Assembly: GCF_020882245.1 (NCBI RefSeq)
Contig: NC_083599.1
Coordinates: 21,400,865 to 21,464,864, forward strand
Length of the DNA: 64,000 bases
From: Rhopalosiphum padi
Lineage: Eukaryota > Arthropoda > Insecta > Hemiptera > Aphididae
Reading direction: 5' to 3'
The notes beneath the pieces are model-generated. The model made no database searches and was not told where the DNA came from. It saw only the letters and a list, made by a program, of their open reading frames with translations. The position numbers and the translations under genes were made by a program. Positions 38,840 to 53,200 of the stretch are shown here, one piece after another (position 1 is the stretch's first letter; every line of letters starts with the position of its first letter).

Positions 38840-41800
38840 TAACTAAATATCGTATCATATGAATTATTATTATATTTGTATAGTCGTGTATAGTATAATA
38901 TTATAATGTTATAACAACATGGCCGTGGAAATTGGTACATACGAATAAGAAAATTCTTTAAATGTTTGAGAATCGATGATGTTGTATTATGTCAAAAAAC
39001 TAGTGCTTAGGTTGATGACGATGACGATGATACGATGATATGATGATAATAATACTTTAACGTTTTCTTTTGATCTATTATCAAACTGAAAATTAAGAAT
39101 ATTCTATCCATGTTAGTGTATAGGTACGTAGGATTTTTTGCGATGGGTATTTAAATTTGTGTGCAAGTTATAAGCACTATAATGAGATATATTATAGTAA
39201 TATATACGCCATTATATATCTACAGTTATGGTTTATAAATAATATTACCAGCCACAGGGGAACTTAAAGCATATATATTTTTTTTTTTTACTTGACTTGG
39301 TTTAAAATCTAGCAGTGCTATAGACATTTTTACCATGTTATAACGATTTATAATTATGTGAAATTTAAAAAGCTTTATAATATTTTGCTTATTTTGGTGT
39401 TTTTTTTTTAATATCTGCTTTTTGTACATTTTCTTCTTCGAGAGAAGATACAGCGGTAGATATTACAAACAAAAACCTGATATTTTTTTCTCAATTTTTT
39501 TCCTTAATTTATGTTGGGATAGAATTTTGCCTTTGTATTATTTTACATAATATCTATAGTAGTATACTTATTTTTTCCTAATAACCAACTCGCATTTGCT
39601 AGTTTGCTATACTTAACATTATGTTGCGTCAGTCGTGGCTGCAGGCCAATAGTGACCATGGAGTAGTTAAAATATATCAACATCTAAGTATTAAGACTGC
39701 TGGAAAATTAAACTTAACCTAATCTATAAACTATAATAAATCAACGGTTCTCGATTGCAAGCATTACCGACGACGTACGCAATCATGTAAATTCACGGTC
39801 ATGCTGTTTGTCGTATTGTTTCAGCGTTGTTTGTGTTCATAAACTAATTCAATTATACATTTACAAAAGAAAAAAACAAGTTATCTGCTAATTTTACAGT
39901 TTTAAAAAGTTACATACTATCTGAACTAAAGTGTACATTTTGTTTATAAAATTAAATAGATATTTTGACTGAAGAGAAATTCCTATGTTTGTATGCGGGA
40001 GATGAATCGTAATTTTTGTTGTTTTCTTTAATGTTTCAAAATATTTTTTAGTAATTATGTTTTCAAGATTTTATTTTGACGAAATTATAGATTCTTCAAA
40101 TAACTGGGGTTTATAATGTTTAAAACAAAGCATTAATATAATTAATACAAAGTGGGGAAAACAGGTAACCGCTCTGCTATTCAGCATGTGTCGAGTGTGC
40201 ATGACAATTAAGTATATATTTTCTAGTAAGTGTAGCGTTAAAATTTAACTCCAAAATTTTTGACGGGCGTGTTTTAGTTTTATATTTTAAAATAATATTT
40301 GATTTTTTTTTTAAAAAAATTGTAAAGAGTTATGATAATTATAGGCTGTATATCAATAAGAAAATTGTATTTTAGGGATGACACTACTTTTATTTTTGAC
40401 GGTACGGGGGCGGGTAAAAATCTTGATATTGCTTTTTGCTTTTTGGTTTTTTCTTTTCTTATTTTAATGTTTTTTTAAGTAAAATAAGTTTGTAAGTGTT
40501 TTTTAATCGCTTATTTATGATGATTTTTCTTGCTTCAAGTCTAAATACCTTATATTGCTTTCTAAAAAATGTTTATGAATATAAACATTGAAATATCATA
40601 AAAAAGCTATGTACAAACTCATATAATATTCAACAGATCAACTCACTCTAATATCAAAGCTAACAATAACCGAAGATTGGTTTTCTTATAATTTATAATG
40701 TAGAATGTTGCGTGTAGTTTGAAAAAGAAAACAAATAATATTTTGACATCCTCTTAAGATTGGTAAATGAATCAAAATCTCATATAAATAGCGGACTTCG
40801 TGAAAAACTAATCAATAGCCAGTATGCTCACAAAAGTTAAAAGTATATTTACTCATCTTTGTGATCATGTATTTACATTTTTCACACTATTTTTCGAAAC
40901 ACATCAATAAAACAAAGCCAAATATTAGTAAATATAATATATTATCAAACAATGTTCAAATAAACTTGTTTGACATTGTTGGAATTCATTGGAGTCACCT
41001 ATATTTTTGTTTATTCCACGTTGAATTTTATACTGCTACTTTCGCATTTACAACATTTTATTTTTATTAAAATTATTCAAAAATAGTTTCAATTTCAGCT
41101 TAAAATATGTCGATCAAATATTTAAAGAAATATTCTACTTATGTGGAATAATAGGGTTCCGACAAGTCCATTTGAAATTTGCTGGGAGGTTTTTGAACGG
41201 TTTTAATAAAAAAAGTGCCTAATGCTATAGGTGTGAAGTTCGTAGTCCAAAGTTTATCATGCGATAGGTATAGTTAAAAAGGGGGCTCCAATAAATTCCT
41301 ACAAGTTTCCAACAATGTCCAACAAGTCTATTTGAACATTGTATTTGAAAAGTTCTGCTAACAATGTAATGCCAATTCCACGCCCCTGTGAATAACACAG
41401 CTAAGAAACTTAAAAACTATGTATCTATATATATATATATATATATATACTTGACTGATAATTGACAAGGAAATCGCAGTCACCGTAATGTGTACTGTGT
41501 AAGATGTAACTATTATATTTTATACACTTACAAGCAAGTATATTAAACAAATATATCATCGAAACCAATAAATAATATTGCATAGCATTATCTAGAAAAA
41601 AACCACCGTAAAAAATTGGTCCTTGTAGCGCCACTATACATATATTTTAAAAGTACATATTATTTCTTTTACAAAAAATTCGATATTACATTAAAAATAC
41701 ATAAATACTTACGAATATTAGCGTTTGAAATGCTATGACGTTGACGTATAAGTGTATATTACACGAATCTCTAAGAGGTCAGGACAAAATGTTTTGTCAT

Positions 41801-44800
41801 TTTTCGTATTCCATATAATATTATAGTACGTATTTTCATTTATTCTTTAAATCGATTTTAAAATAATATTTGTTATGGTTCTTGAGCCCCCAATATATAA
41901 ACACTCATGACTCTCATCGCTTTTTTATGTTAGCTTAAAATGATTTCAGAATAATAATAAGTACTCTTGACAAAATAATAAATTAATAACATCATTTGAC
42001 CAATTTAATATTGTACTAAATTCAAATAAATTTCCCTCAATACATTTTACAATGCTAAGTGTATATATAATGTATTATAAAATTATAAGGTGATTACTTC
42101 GGCAGTTAATATTCAATATCCCAAAAGAATAATGATTATTTTTTTTTCACATTATTGAAAATCATTAATCATGATAAACCAATAGCTTAAATTATTATTA
42201 TTTTTTAAGTTGCTTATTTATGTGTTTGACAGCATACATTATTAATTTAATATCCGGAATCAAAATATTTTGCGGAGTACATGTCTATTTTGATACTAAG
42301 AAATCAAATTCTGAATATGAAATGTATTAGTTATAAATTTTAAATAAGCACTAAGCAGAATGTATTGTCATAATGAGTCTAGGAACCTCACAAAATGTCA
42401 GTCTACTGTGTACTTCACTCAAATAATTAAAAATTAATTTTATAAATAAAATTTTTTAGATAAATATTTGGTTTCAGAATATAAAATCAAAAATATACGA
42501 TGCCGTTCAAAAAAGTAAGAAACATAAAAATCTGTAATTATAATAAAAAATAGCGTAAAAATAATTGTTTTTCAAAAATATTGTTTTGTAATGACTTAAA
42601 ATAATGATATATATTATATAGTATATAAAAAACATTTTCAAAAAACATTAATACTTTCCGAGATAATGAGTGTTTACTTATATTGTTAAAAGAATCATTT
42701 TCCTATATTTTCATATAGTAAAACAACTACTGCGGGTACACACAGGTACCTATATAATATTATTATGTGAAATTTTTTTGCATATTATTTTTAATTTTAT
42801 GCGAGTACTTACCTATAAGTATTTTATTATTATGTATTTATAAATACCTTTACATAGGTATATATTAAAGCATTAAACAAACAAATTATTATTTTTTTTT
42901 TATTGTAAATGTCTTATTAATTTGTGCAGCGTTGGTAACTATAAAATACATAATCAAGCTGCAGTATTTTTAAAACGTTCCACGTATTATAATAATAATA
43001 TACAGTACCTATCTATATATATATATATATGTATTGTAGTATATTATCTGTCAATTATAAAATATTTGCTTTAAACGTCGTTGGCGGTGGGCGGTGGCAC
43101 ATACTATATACATATATATATACGTTATACACATCACATATGTCTAATTGTGCAGTATACGCCGTCAATTGGAAAGTTTAAAACAAAACTTTTGACAATC
43201 TTAAGGAGTAGTCAACTCGAAAGTTTCAAACGTCAAAAATATACTTTAATATTATGACGTATACATGTTACGTCATGACTCGTGATATTATGACACAAAA
43301 CAAAATTTTAGACGAAAAGCAAATACCGTGAATACGGTATAAACTTCAAAATACGAAAAGTCGGTTAGAGTTTGTGTGGATGATATTATTCAAAAACGCG
43401 AACAATATGTTAAACGCAGATCTCTCTACCTGGAGTGTTCACAATATATATATATATATATATAAAACAATAATTATTTATGCATATTTATGTATATTTT
43501 AAGTAGTCGCATACAATAATTATATGCGATGAAGTATCTATATATATATAAACATTCAAAGACAATTTCATCTTTTATACATCATAATAATAATAATATA
43601 ATATATACGTAGGCACGATGTGTATAATATATTATATATTCAAGTATTTCGTTCCGAGTGTATATAATTAGACATTATATTTTTATTTTTTTTTTATATT
43701 ACAGTTTTTTTTCCGAAACCGTTAACTTTTTTACATTATCCAAATCTGTACGTTACGTAGAAGCCACATAATAATATTATATTATAATAATATCAACTTC
43801 ACCGACGTAACCGCACTAATTACATTTGTTTTATGTATAGGTATATATATATATATATATATATATGTTTTGTAATTATCGTATAAAAGAATTAATGTAT
43901 ACATAAACTGCGAGCTGTTTGGCAAACACAAACGTATATAAACGTACGCCGAATTGATTATTGTAATCGGTTTTCGGTCGTGTAAAGGGTGTTTAGACCG
44001 TGAAACATAATATACGTGTCCCTATGCACAAGTATATGTATAGCAACGGGGACCTATCAATATAGGTGGTATTATACGATTAGTGATTTCCGTATATTAT
44101 TATCATGATATTATTGAATTTCGGGCGTGTTGAAACACGCGTACCAGACTTTGCAAAAATTAGTTCAACCTATACCGCCGCTGCGTTAATAGCGGAAAAA
44201 TAAATTACCAATAATAATAATATTATAGTAACACGCGTTTTATAAAATGTCCTTAGAAAGGGGACACGCCGCGCCGTCTCCGCTCATCGAAATCGCGTAT
44301 TCTGTGTACGAATATACCTACTGCAATACCATTTTATGATATTGAATTTCAATGTTACAATAATACAATATATCCATTACAGTGATCTACTCAATGACGA
44401 TTTAGATACACTTGAAAGACTCCCCGGATTTTATTTTTCGCTTGTTGCTCGTTGTTTGTTTCTTTTTAGAGCTTTTGGTGATGAAAAAATTTAAAACTGT
44501 TTTCTTTGTCTCTTATAAAATGAGAAAATGTGTGATTTTTTGGTTTGGCACCCCCAACGAATCTTACTAAAAAAAACACGTTCACGAACTTATTTAATAG
44601 TGTGGCAGAGCTAAAGTTGTGTATACGGAATTAATTTGTCTCCGATAAAATAAACTCGAGACGCATACTTATAGTTTTCGTGCAACATTTTTTTTTTTAA
44701 AAGCCATTTAAATAAAAAACTAAAACTAACATAGTTTCATATAATCGATAGTGAAAAATGTGATTTCCATAACGAAAACGGCTGAGTGACAATGGCCAGC

Positions 44801-47340
44801 AAAATATTCTATTTAAAATAATTTATTATAAATATTATACAATAAATTATTATTTTTATAAACATTTTATGATAACGTGAAAGCTTATAAGTACAACAGA
44901 TTTAAATACATATATATACTAGGTTATATACTGTGTTGTATTCAGAACTGCATATTATGCGATTATTGTAAGAACTTGTATCACAACGATTTACAAACGA
45001 CTTACGAGTAGGTACTTACCTAAGTTTTCATTTTTATATGTAATGTATTTTGTTAATATAATTTCCTATACTTTAAAAATTGTAGATATTTATTTATTTA
45101 AACCAACATACTTATCAATTTTTAAGACTTTATTCCTATCATAATAAAGAATCGAACCTAACGGTATTACTGTAAGTGTAACACTGTCTGTCGCAGTCAC
45201 GTCTCAATTCCGAGTATTTCACACAAATCAAATGTTGTAACTTTTATTGCATTTTTATCTTTACTTCCACGGAGTGGATTACATAAATCTTTGTACATAG
45301 AGTCAAGTCTGTTTTCAATAAATTAATAAACAACAACAATCCTTTAACTACAATAAATTACAACTTATTTTTTAAAAATTGTTTTATATTAATCATATAT
45401 TCTTAGGAATAAATATCATCTATAAATTATAATAGTTTCTAAGTTTTTAGATATCAGATGCTACACAGTAAAACATTTTCTTATGTCGATAAATGATTTC
45501 CTCAAGTTAATATTCAAGTATGCATAATTTTTAGTTAAAATTTTAGAAATATTAGAAAATCTAAACAAATATTTATTATTACATAACTCATACAATATTT
45601 TAAACATTGTGATACATCTAAATCATAATTTAAACCGATATTATCCTTGATGCATAATACAGCTTAATAATTTATAAACCATACGTACTCTTACGGAATT
45701 CAATTTAGATCCGTTAATATTTAAAAAAATCATTTGGTTAAAAATGTACAGTTAAACGATAATTCTCACAGTAAGATATTAATTTTGAATGGAATAAAAA
45801 CAAATGTAACTATTTTATAATACGGCGTTTAATTGTACTTAAAAATTGACAAACTCTTGGGCCTCCACACGAGTATTCTCAGTGACGCCCAGTATTCATA
45901 GGTATATGTATATACATTTCAATTAAATAAAAATAAAAAATAAATTAAGCGAAAAAATAGGAACGAAAACGCTTGACAACTAGTGCATATTATATTATAT
46001 ATAGTATTATTATAGTTTCCTTTCTCAAAAAATTACATTTAATACAAAAAAAAAAAACATTAAATTATGGTTTACGTTTGTATACAGCATATTATGTATT
46101 CATCTACCTTATTATAAAATATAATTATAATTTCATTTTAAATAGATACATCATCGAAAACACCTATTTATTGCTCTCATAGAAAACAATATGGATATAA
46201 TAGGTATGTAAATTCAACTCTTTCGCTAAAATATTGTTTGATACATGATTTCGAAATTCGCAAGCGAGTACATGGTACTTGAAAATTTAATACCACCAGT
46301 ATACTTATAGATATATTGTATTATACCTGTATTACGGGTTATAACTTTGTCTAAAATATGTCTGAAACTATACTCTCGGAGGTAGTTGTGGTACCTCGTT
46401 CTCACCCCGCCAAACTCCCACGCATAAATCGGGAAATCTGGATAAGGCACCGATGTTTATATTTTTATACGTATATATACATAATATGAATACCTATACA
46501 CAGATATTACAAAACAGATATTAAACACGCGTTATAATCATAATAATTTTACATTATACATATATATATATTTATATTATGTTTATTGTATACTATAATA
46601 CAATATATCTGATCGTGCAAAACTGTTGGTGAAAAAAAAGTGTGTATAGCCAAACTTGAGATTCTGTAGGTGACTGTTGTTTATCGCTGTAAGAAACTCT
46701 ACCCGAGGCTCTTTATGAGAATAAAACACTCACACATACATTCGCGTGTAAATTATAAAGCAGTAAGTGCGTATACGGATAGCGTTTGTATCGCTATCAA
46801 GAAACGCGGAAGTTATACGCGCGCTATACACAAATACATAACCTCTAAACCAATAATAATAATAATTTGTTTGATATAGTAAAACGTAAACGCGTGCACT
46901 TGACTATGACTCAAAAACGAAAATACACAATAACACAGCAATATCTGTGCGTACCTACTACGTTTATAGTACATACGATATGTGCGCTTGATTTCAATTA
47001 TAGAAATAATTAATTCAAGGAAATATAAATCATACGTATTCATATCAATAGGTGTTTGTCGGATGTGTCGAAAAGTATAAAAATCGCACGTCTATAATGC
47101 GATACGTAGGTACAGTGTGCTCACGTCCTCTTATTTTCTTCAATAATGAAGTTATTTAAAATCTGGTTTTTGAAATTTTAAATATACCTTTATTTTAGAA
47201 TTCTTGGGATATTTTGTATTATTTAAAGACTATCCTGCGGAGAACAAACTTTTGTTTTTCAAACGAGACCCCTCTTTTCCATTATCATTGATTTAGCAAA
47301 ATATTTTTCTAAAAATTCAAAGTTTTTGAATTACTTAATA
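38840..47340. other. Long AT-rich non-coding stretch
   Basis: No gene is recognised in 8.5 kb. It contains (TA)n runs at 41429-41449, 43023-43030, 43444-43464 and 43844-43866. A pair of related segments (GACAAGTCCATTTGAA at about 41160 and CAACAAGTCTATTTGAA at about 41320) suggests a small degenerate repeat. A CG-richer patch lies at about 43900-44330. All open frames lack domain features. Confidence 0.5.
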
Positions 47341-47549
47341 AACATTTTGTACTAAGAATAATAGGTCCACGACAGTGAAGGGTTTCAAAGATATGGCGGC
47401 TATGGCAATTTGGAAACCTTAGTAAGCAATATTAATCTATCAACATCTTTGATTAATAAAAATGGTACATTTTTAATAAATAACTTCTATACATATATCT
47501 ATTTTTTATTTTTTAAAAAACAATTTTTAAGGAATATTGTCTTTGGTAC

Positions 47550-47710
47550 AGACATTTTAATAACTAAAAAACTACTCGTTCTAATTTCGAATTAGGTACA
47601 TCGAAAATACTGTAATTTTATAGTTTATTTAAAAATTTCAAAAATCAGAATATGAATAAAATATTCGTTGTTAACTGAAAAATGGGGGTGAGCATGCTCG
47701 GTGTATCACC
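47550..47710 (+). repeat. Dispersed repeat family, copy B
   Basis: Matches copy A at about 3.12-3.45 kb. The left block is TTTAATAACTAAAAAACTAC with a diverged TAATTTCGAAT stretch (47556-47603). The right block runs from AAATTTCAAAAATCAGAAT through GGGGGTGAGCATGCTCGGTG (47631-47703). Here the two blocks are close together, so copy A carries an insertion or copy B a deletion. Confidence 0.55.
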
Positions 47711-50141
47711 TGTAGGTATAATATAAAATATAGTATACCTCCTATAATTTGTGCGGCGCGTGCAGTAGCCGGAACTCGTTAATTAACACTAACGGAATAT
47801 ATAATATATTATTATTGTCATTGCAATATTATACAACGTTTAAAATATGGTGTTTGGTCATGAATTTATTCGGCTACACAACTTCGTCTAGTCGTTGTTA
47901 CGTTTCATGTAGTGATAATATTATAGTATAGTTGCCATGCTCTCATCTGCGGTTGTCGTGCACCTATGCCACCCACTCACCACACCAGTCAACTGGTTAT
48001 TAATATTATTTATGAGTGTATAGTAATTTTTATTTTTTTGCACCAACCGTTATTTTATAGTAATAATTGTGTTAAGTTATTATTTCGCTCAGTTACAAAC
48101 AAATTGTAATATATTGTACGAGCAGTACAACGTACACCCGTCAAACGGTTGGCCCAAACTTTAATATATAAATAATAATTAAATAATAAATTTATTATTA
48201 TTATTATTTTTATTACAGAAAAATTCTTCATTTACAAATAATAAAATATTTATAACAGTGAAAATTAAAAATTTAAGTATTTAAGATTATTCGTTGTTGA
48301 CTTCAAATGAATATAAAAACGATAGTGTTTAGGTATTTTTAATATTTGCATAATAAAGAACAAGTTAATGTGATTGTGTATTAAATTTTCAAAAATGTTG
48401 AGCTGGTGAATAATTTTTTATTGACATTTATAGTCAATAAATTCAGAATACTTTCAAATGTATACCATACATAGAAAACGATGATATAAACACTTAGCAA
48501 AAATTCAAATTTCTACGAAAATCGTTTTTAATTAAAAATATAAATGAATCAATTTTGCCGAAAACTGATTGCTGTTTTCCTTAGTTTAATTTTTTTTTTT
48601 GTATTTCCCAATTACTGAGAAAAGTATTTGGAAATTTTTCTCTTAACCACCCTAGAATATCTAGATAACTTGATCCAACTTTCTACCGGAAACAATCCCC
48701 AAAATTAATAATCGAAGCATTTTTACTGCCCTAAAATGTGTTAACGCTATAACGGATACAAAAAAGAAGAAAACAAATCATTGTAAACTGTAAAGTCTAT
48801 ACATTTATTATCGTTACGATTAGAATCTAAAATTTAAAAATTTTTCGAAAATAAAATGTGTATATTTATTTAGGTATTATAATCACTGTAAAATAATAAA
48901 TATATAATATAGTTTTAAGTGTCGTTGCATTCAAACAAACCCAATACCTAATGTTTCTCTGCTTTTCCTAATATTTTCTGTTTTCTTTGTATGTGTAAAT
49001 AGGACTAACACTTGGGAATTTTATAGGTGAATCAGATCTTTCTATGTACTTGGGAATCATACGCTGACTTTCCGTCGGTGCACGCGTGCATTATTTCTGT
49101 TCAAAGAATGCATAAAAAATTATCATACATTATAATATGATATTAAACTTTGTTTTCGTGTAATAAACATTATTATAAAACACGTACCAGATTACACGAA
49201 TCGCAACTATATTTTCTATTAAACATATTACTATATTTCATCTAAATTGGTTTTATATTTACTTAAATTATTGTAGTAATTAATTTTTCAAATAAATTGC
49301 TCAAGTATTATATTTATATTTAATTTTAATCAGCTCCGTTATGGTTAATTATTAATTATTAGGTTTTCTATTTAAGTCAGTTTTCCATTCAACTTTTAAT
49401 CCAAGAAGTAAAGTAATTTATGAGCAGTTTATTCCATCAACTGTTATAAACTATATAACAAGTATAATATGTATATAAATATAAAACTATAAAATGTATC
49501 ATAATAAATTATAATTCGCAGACTTAAAAATTATTTACTTTTGCGTTTATTTTGATTTTATTCTTGCGCATAAAAAGTAGAAAACATTTATGCTTTTTAA
49601 GAAAATAGTTGCATGACGGACAATTATAAGGTTTTTATACATCGTAATTTTTATATTTAAGTGCATTATTTATTTATTTTTTTTGTACATTATTTTAAAC
49701 TGTAAATTAATTTCACGCGTTAATCTTTTTCTGTTTATCACTTTTTAAATAGAAAATTGATGTTAACCACTCCCGTTAATTGCCTTCTTGAAATGTTTTC
49801 TCACCGTAGGTAACTTGTTATTTAAATAATTTAATTTATTTTATGCCGATTCGAGAACCGTATTGTTTTGTAAACACAAATTATTTTAACAAATTTAGAC
49901 ACAATAAAGGACTCGATACCCAACTCCTAATTGGGGGGGGGGGAGGCATCTGTCATAAGTGATCGATCTATCCGTATATATAGTTCGCATAGACCGTTCC
50001 CCATTCAAAATATACACACCACTGACTGACTATACGCGGAACTGTAAATTTTTATTGACCACGTACTCTGATATTTTATAGGTTCCTATCATATAATATT
50101 CACCTATGACTTGATATTTTCTAATAAACATCTATGTACAG
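47711..50141. other. AT-rich non-coding DNA
   Basis: No gene is recognised. A G-run lies at about 49933-49943. The small frames have no domain features. Confidence 0.5.
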
Positions 50142-50259
50142 ATACTATAAGCCGGAGTGTCCTCGGATTATAAGACGTTTTGTGGCCGGATACAAAAATG
50201 ATTTACCGCCTTTGCGCCGGGTCCGCGTGGGATTCGCCTCGTGTATCCGCTGTTCGCCG
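50142..50259 (+). other. Candidate internal exon, unknown protein
   Basis: A GC-richer interval preceded by TAAACATCTATGTACAG (acceptor-like) and followed by GTAGGTACC (donor-like). The open frame covers 39 codons, is Arg- and Pro-containing with two Cys near the end (SCIRC), and has better codon-like composition than its surroundings. No family is recognised. The minus strand is also open here, so the call is weak. Confidence 0.25.
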
Positions 50260-53200
50260 GTAGGTACCCTCGTGATCCTCTTAAACCTAATTATTGAGCT
50301 CGGGAATAAGAACGGTCTCGTTATATAATAATAATAATAATAATAATAACCACCTCCGGAATATGGCGCACGCATAATACAGCAGCTTGTAGCTACATAA
50401 TATACTGCCGGTAATCCGAATTGTGTGCGCCATGTATATATTATGATCTAATATATAATAATGAAGATAGGTAAATATACTACATTATAATGCGGAATCG
50501 ATATGGTTAAGCCAAATGTTTTTACACGTCGTACAGGGCGATTGTGTTGACGGCAACGCTAACATTTCGAATATTATAACGTTTAACCGTGACCTTATTC
50601 AAATACGTACGTTGTAGGTATATACATTATTGTTACACCGCGTAAAAACTACCAAGCCACCATGTGAAACGGCCGAACATATAGGTAGGTACTACATTAA
50701 TAATACTATTACGCCGTCTATGATATTATTAAATCGAAAGAATAGCTCGAAATCAGTTAAACATCACATTTAGTCGAAAATGTATATGTTATTCACTCGC
50801 AACTGACTTCAAACATATATAATAGTTATTGTGACCAGGATGAAAAAAAAAAACAAAAATAAAGGCGATTTAAAATGTTTTAATAATTTAATAGGTATAT
50901 TATGTGATCAATCGTTAAATCTCACGTTTTCATTTTCTTATGAGCTGTCAAACGAGTGTTCACAGTAAGTTGTAGGTACAGAGTTAAGAGAGTCACGTAT
51001 ACGATGTATCATCGTAGTGTATTGGGTGTATAATATATAGAGAATTTTATAATGATCGTCGCACCTTTTTCAAACGCGCGTTTTCATTTTTTTGTTGCCA
51101 TGATTTTGGCGGTACTACGGTTTTAATTTATGTTAACATTGTTTTTAACTTCATTAGTGATTGATCGTTTTGTTTGTTTGATGACATGAAGCGGTATATG
51201 ATAATCGAGAAACGTGTTTCATCGGTGAGTAACTGCGTGTACCGTGCGAGTAGAAGGTGTCATAATCATTGAAAAGTTCAGATTAAAGATGTGTTAGTGT
51301 GAAGAATGAGGTTAAGAGAAATTTCAAAAATTATAAGGTTTAAGTTTGAATGTTAAGTGAGGCCCACTAAAACTCTCGAGTCTTGTGTTACAGATTTCGA
51401 CGGATCTTGGTGCAATAATTAAGGGAGATTAAAAATGATCAGATCAGATATATATATCTGAATATATACCATAAATCCGTAAGACATTTAAAAATAAAAC
51501 AAAGTGTGTAGCCTGATATCGTCACTTAACCTCTTAACTTAAACTTATATGAAAAAAACTATATCATCGTCGATGTGTTTATTTCGAAATTATACATTGA
51601 TTATTTTTTAAACAATCGTGAAATAAATCGTAAATAATAACGGTTTTTAAGTTTTAATTTACTGCAGCAATAACCAGTATTTTAAGTTTCACATTCTGAA
51701 GTGGCAAAATAATATATTTCTGGATATGTTGCAATGAACAAACATCGAATAGCTACATTAAACCAATAGTTTATAATTTATAAGCATTTAAAGACAACGA
51801 ACGGGGTGTACAGTAGATCAAAAATTCACGGGTAAGTTTTAGGTTAGTCCACTAAACTCGCCTTCATTAAACTTTAATAAGTGGTTATAAATAATACAAT
51901 AAATGTTGATCCAAAGGTAGCTTGCAGAAATTTGTACGGCATCACTCCTAGACAAGTATTTTGACTAAATTAAAAATAATTTATAGACCGTCGCTTTCAA
52001 AAAGACCAAAAACAACAATTTTAACCCGCAATATTAATTAACAAAATAATATTGTTTAAAAAAAAATCATGTGTGTATAATAATAAAACTATATAATATA
52101 ATACGATTTCGTACTATATATTGCGTATACGTAAATAATACAGTTTTATGCATTAGACTAATGCATTACAAACAACACTAAAATTGTTTTTGTTTATACC
52201 ATGAGAATTTTAAAAAATAAATTTGATACAGTTTTGAGGATACTTAGCTTTTGCTATTTTGATTTTTGTATATCAATACACTATAACTAATAAACTAATA
52301 ATACCTACAACCACTACCGATAGTTTTTAGATATTAAGCATTTTTTTCTCATATTCTATAAAACTTTGAAACAAATAAATATGGTACATAATAAACATAT
52401 TGTTTTAAGAACAAGAACATTTTTTTTTTTTATAATTTATTCAGTCAAACATAAAATATATCTTAAAAATGATAAAAGTTTAAAAAAATAATATTATTTT
52501 ATTAGAAAATAATTACATTTTTTCGTTTCGTCAACAGTACTATACTAATTTCCATTACATAGAGCTTATACTCCTATTTTATACTTATAATAAAGTTTTC
52601 ATCAAATAAAGTTTGTAAAAAAAAGACGTTTACAAGGCCTGCAAAAAGTATTCAATTAAAAACTACACATTTTTACTTTTAAATTTTTTTGAAGTTACAG
52701 CGCTTTTTTTATATTAAAATTTGTATTATTTTGTATCTTAATATACAAATATCTTTGATTATTTAAAACTGAAATGTGCTTCTAAATACTATGCATATTA
52801 CAAGTTTTAATCCTTTACAGAGATTAGAAATAATCCTTTCCTGCACCGATGCTGTTGAAAGTTCTCATTTAGTTATCTATATTCTATAAGCATTAAAGTA
52901 TATGCATAGATCAGAACTTTTAGCATTTCCATATTCTTAGAAACAATCTATATCTAGTTAGATAAAAATTCACTACATATTGACACATAGTAAAGAACGG
53001 ATTGCTATTTATACGATTGTTCACACATTTGGAATAATTTTTACATAACTTAAGGCGATAAATTAAAGTGGGAAAGTCGATCTCAAGTGACAAGTATAGA
53101 CTTGAAAAAAAAAATTTAAATCGATGAGAATTCCTATTACATTATAGAATACAGATAACCGGCAAGTTGAAAATAAAATACATCTACATTTCTATGTTTC

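Noticed and set aside
51220..51396. GTGAGT donor-like and TGTTACAG acceptor-like pair on the plus strand
   Set aside because: Neither side shows a coding frame or promoter. Single splice motifs are common by chance in this sequence.
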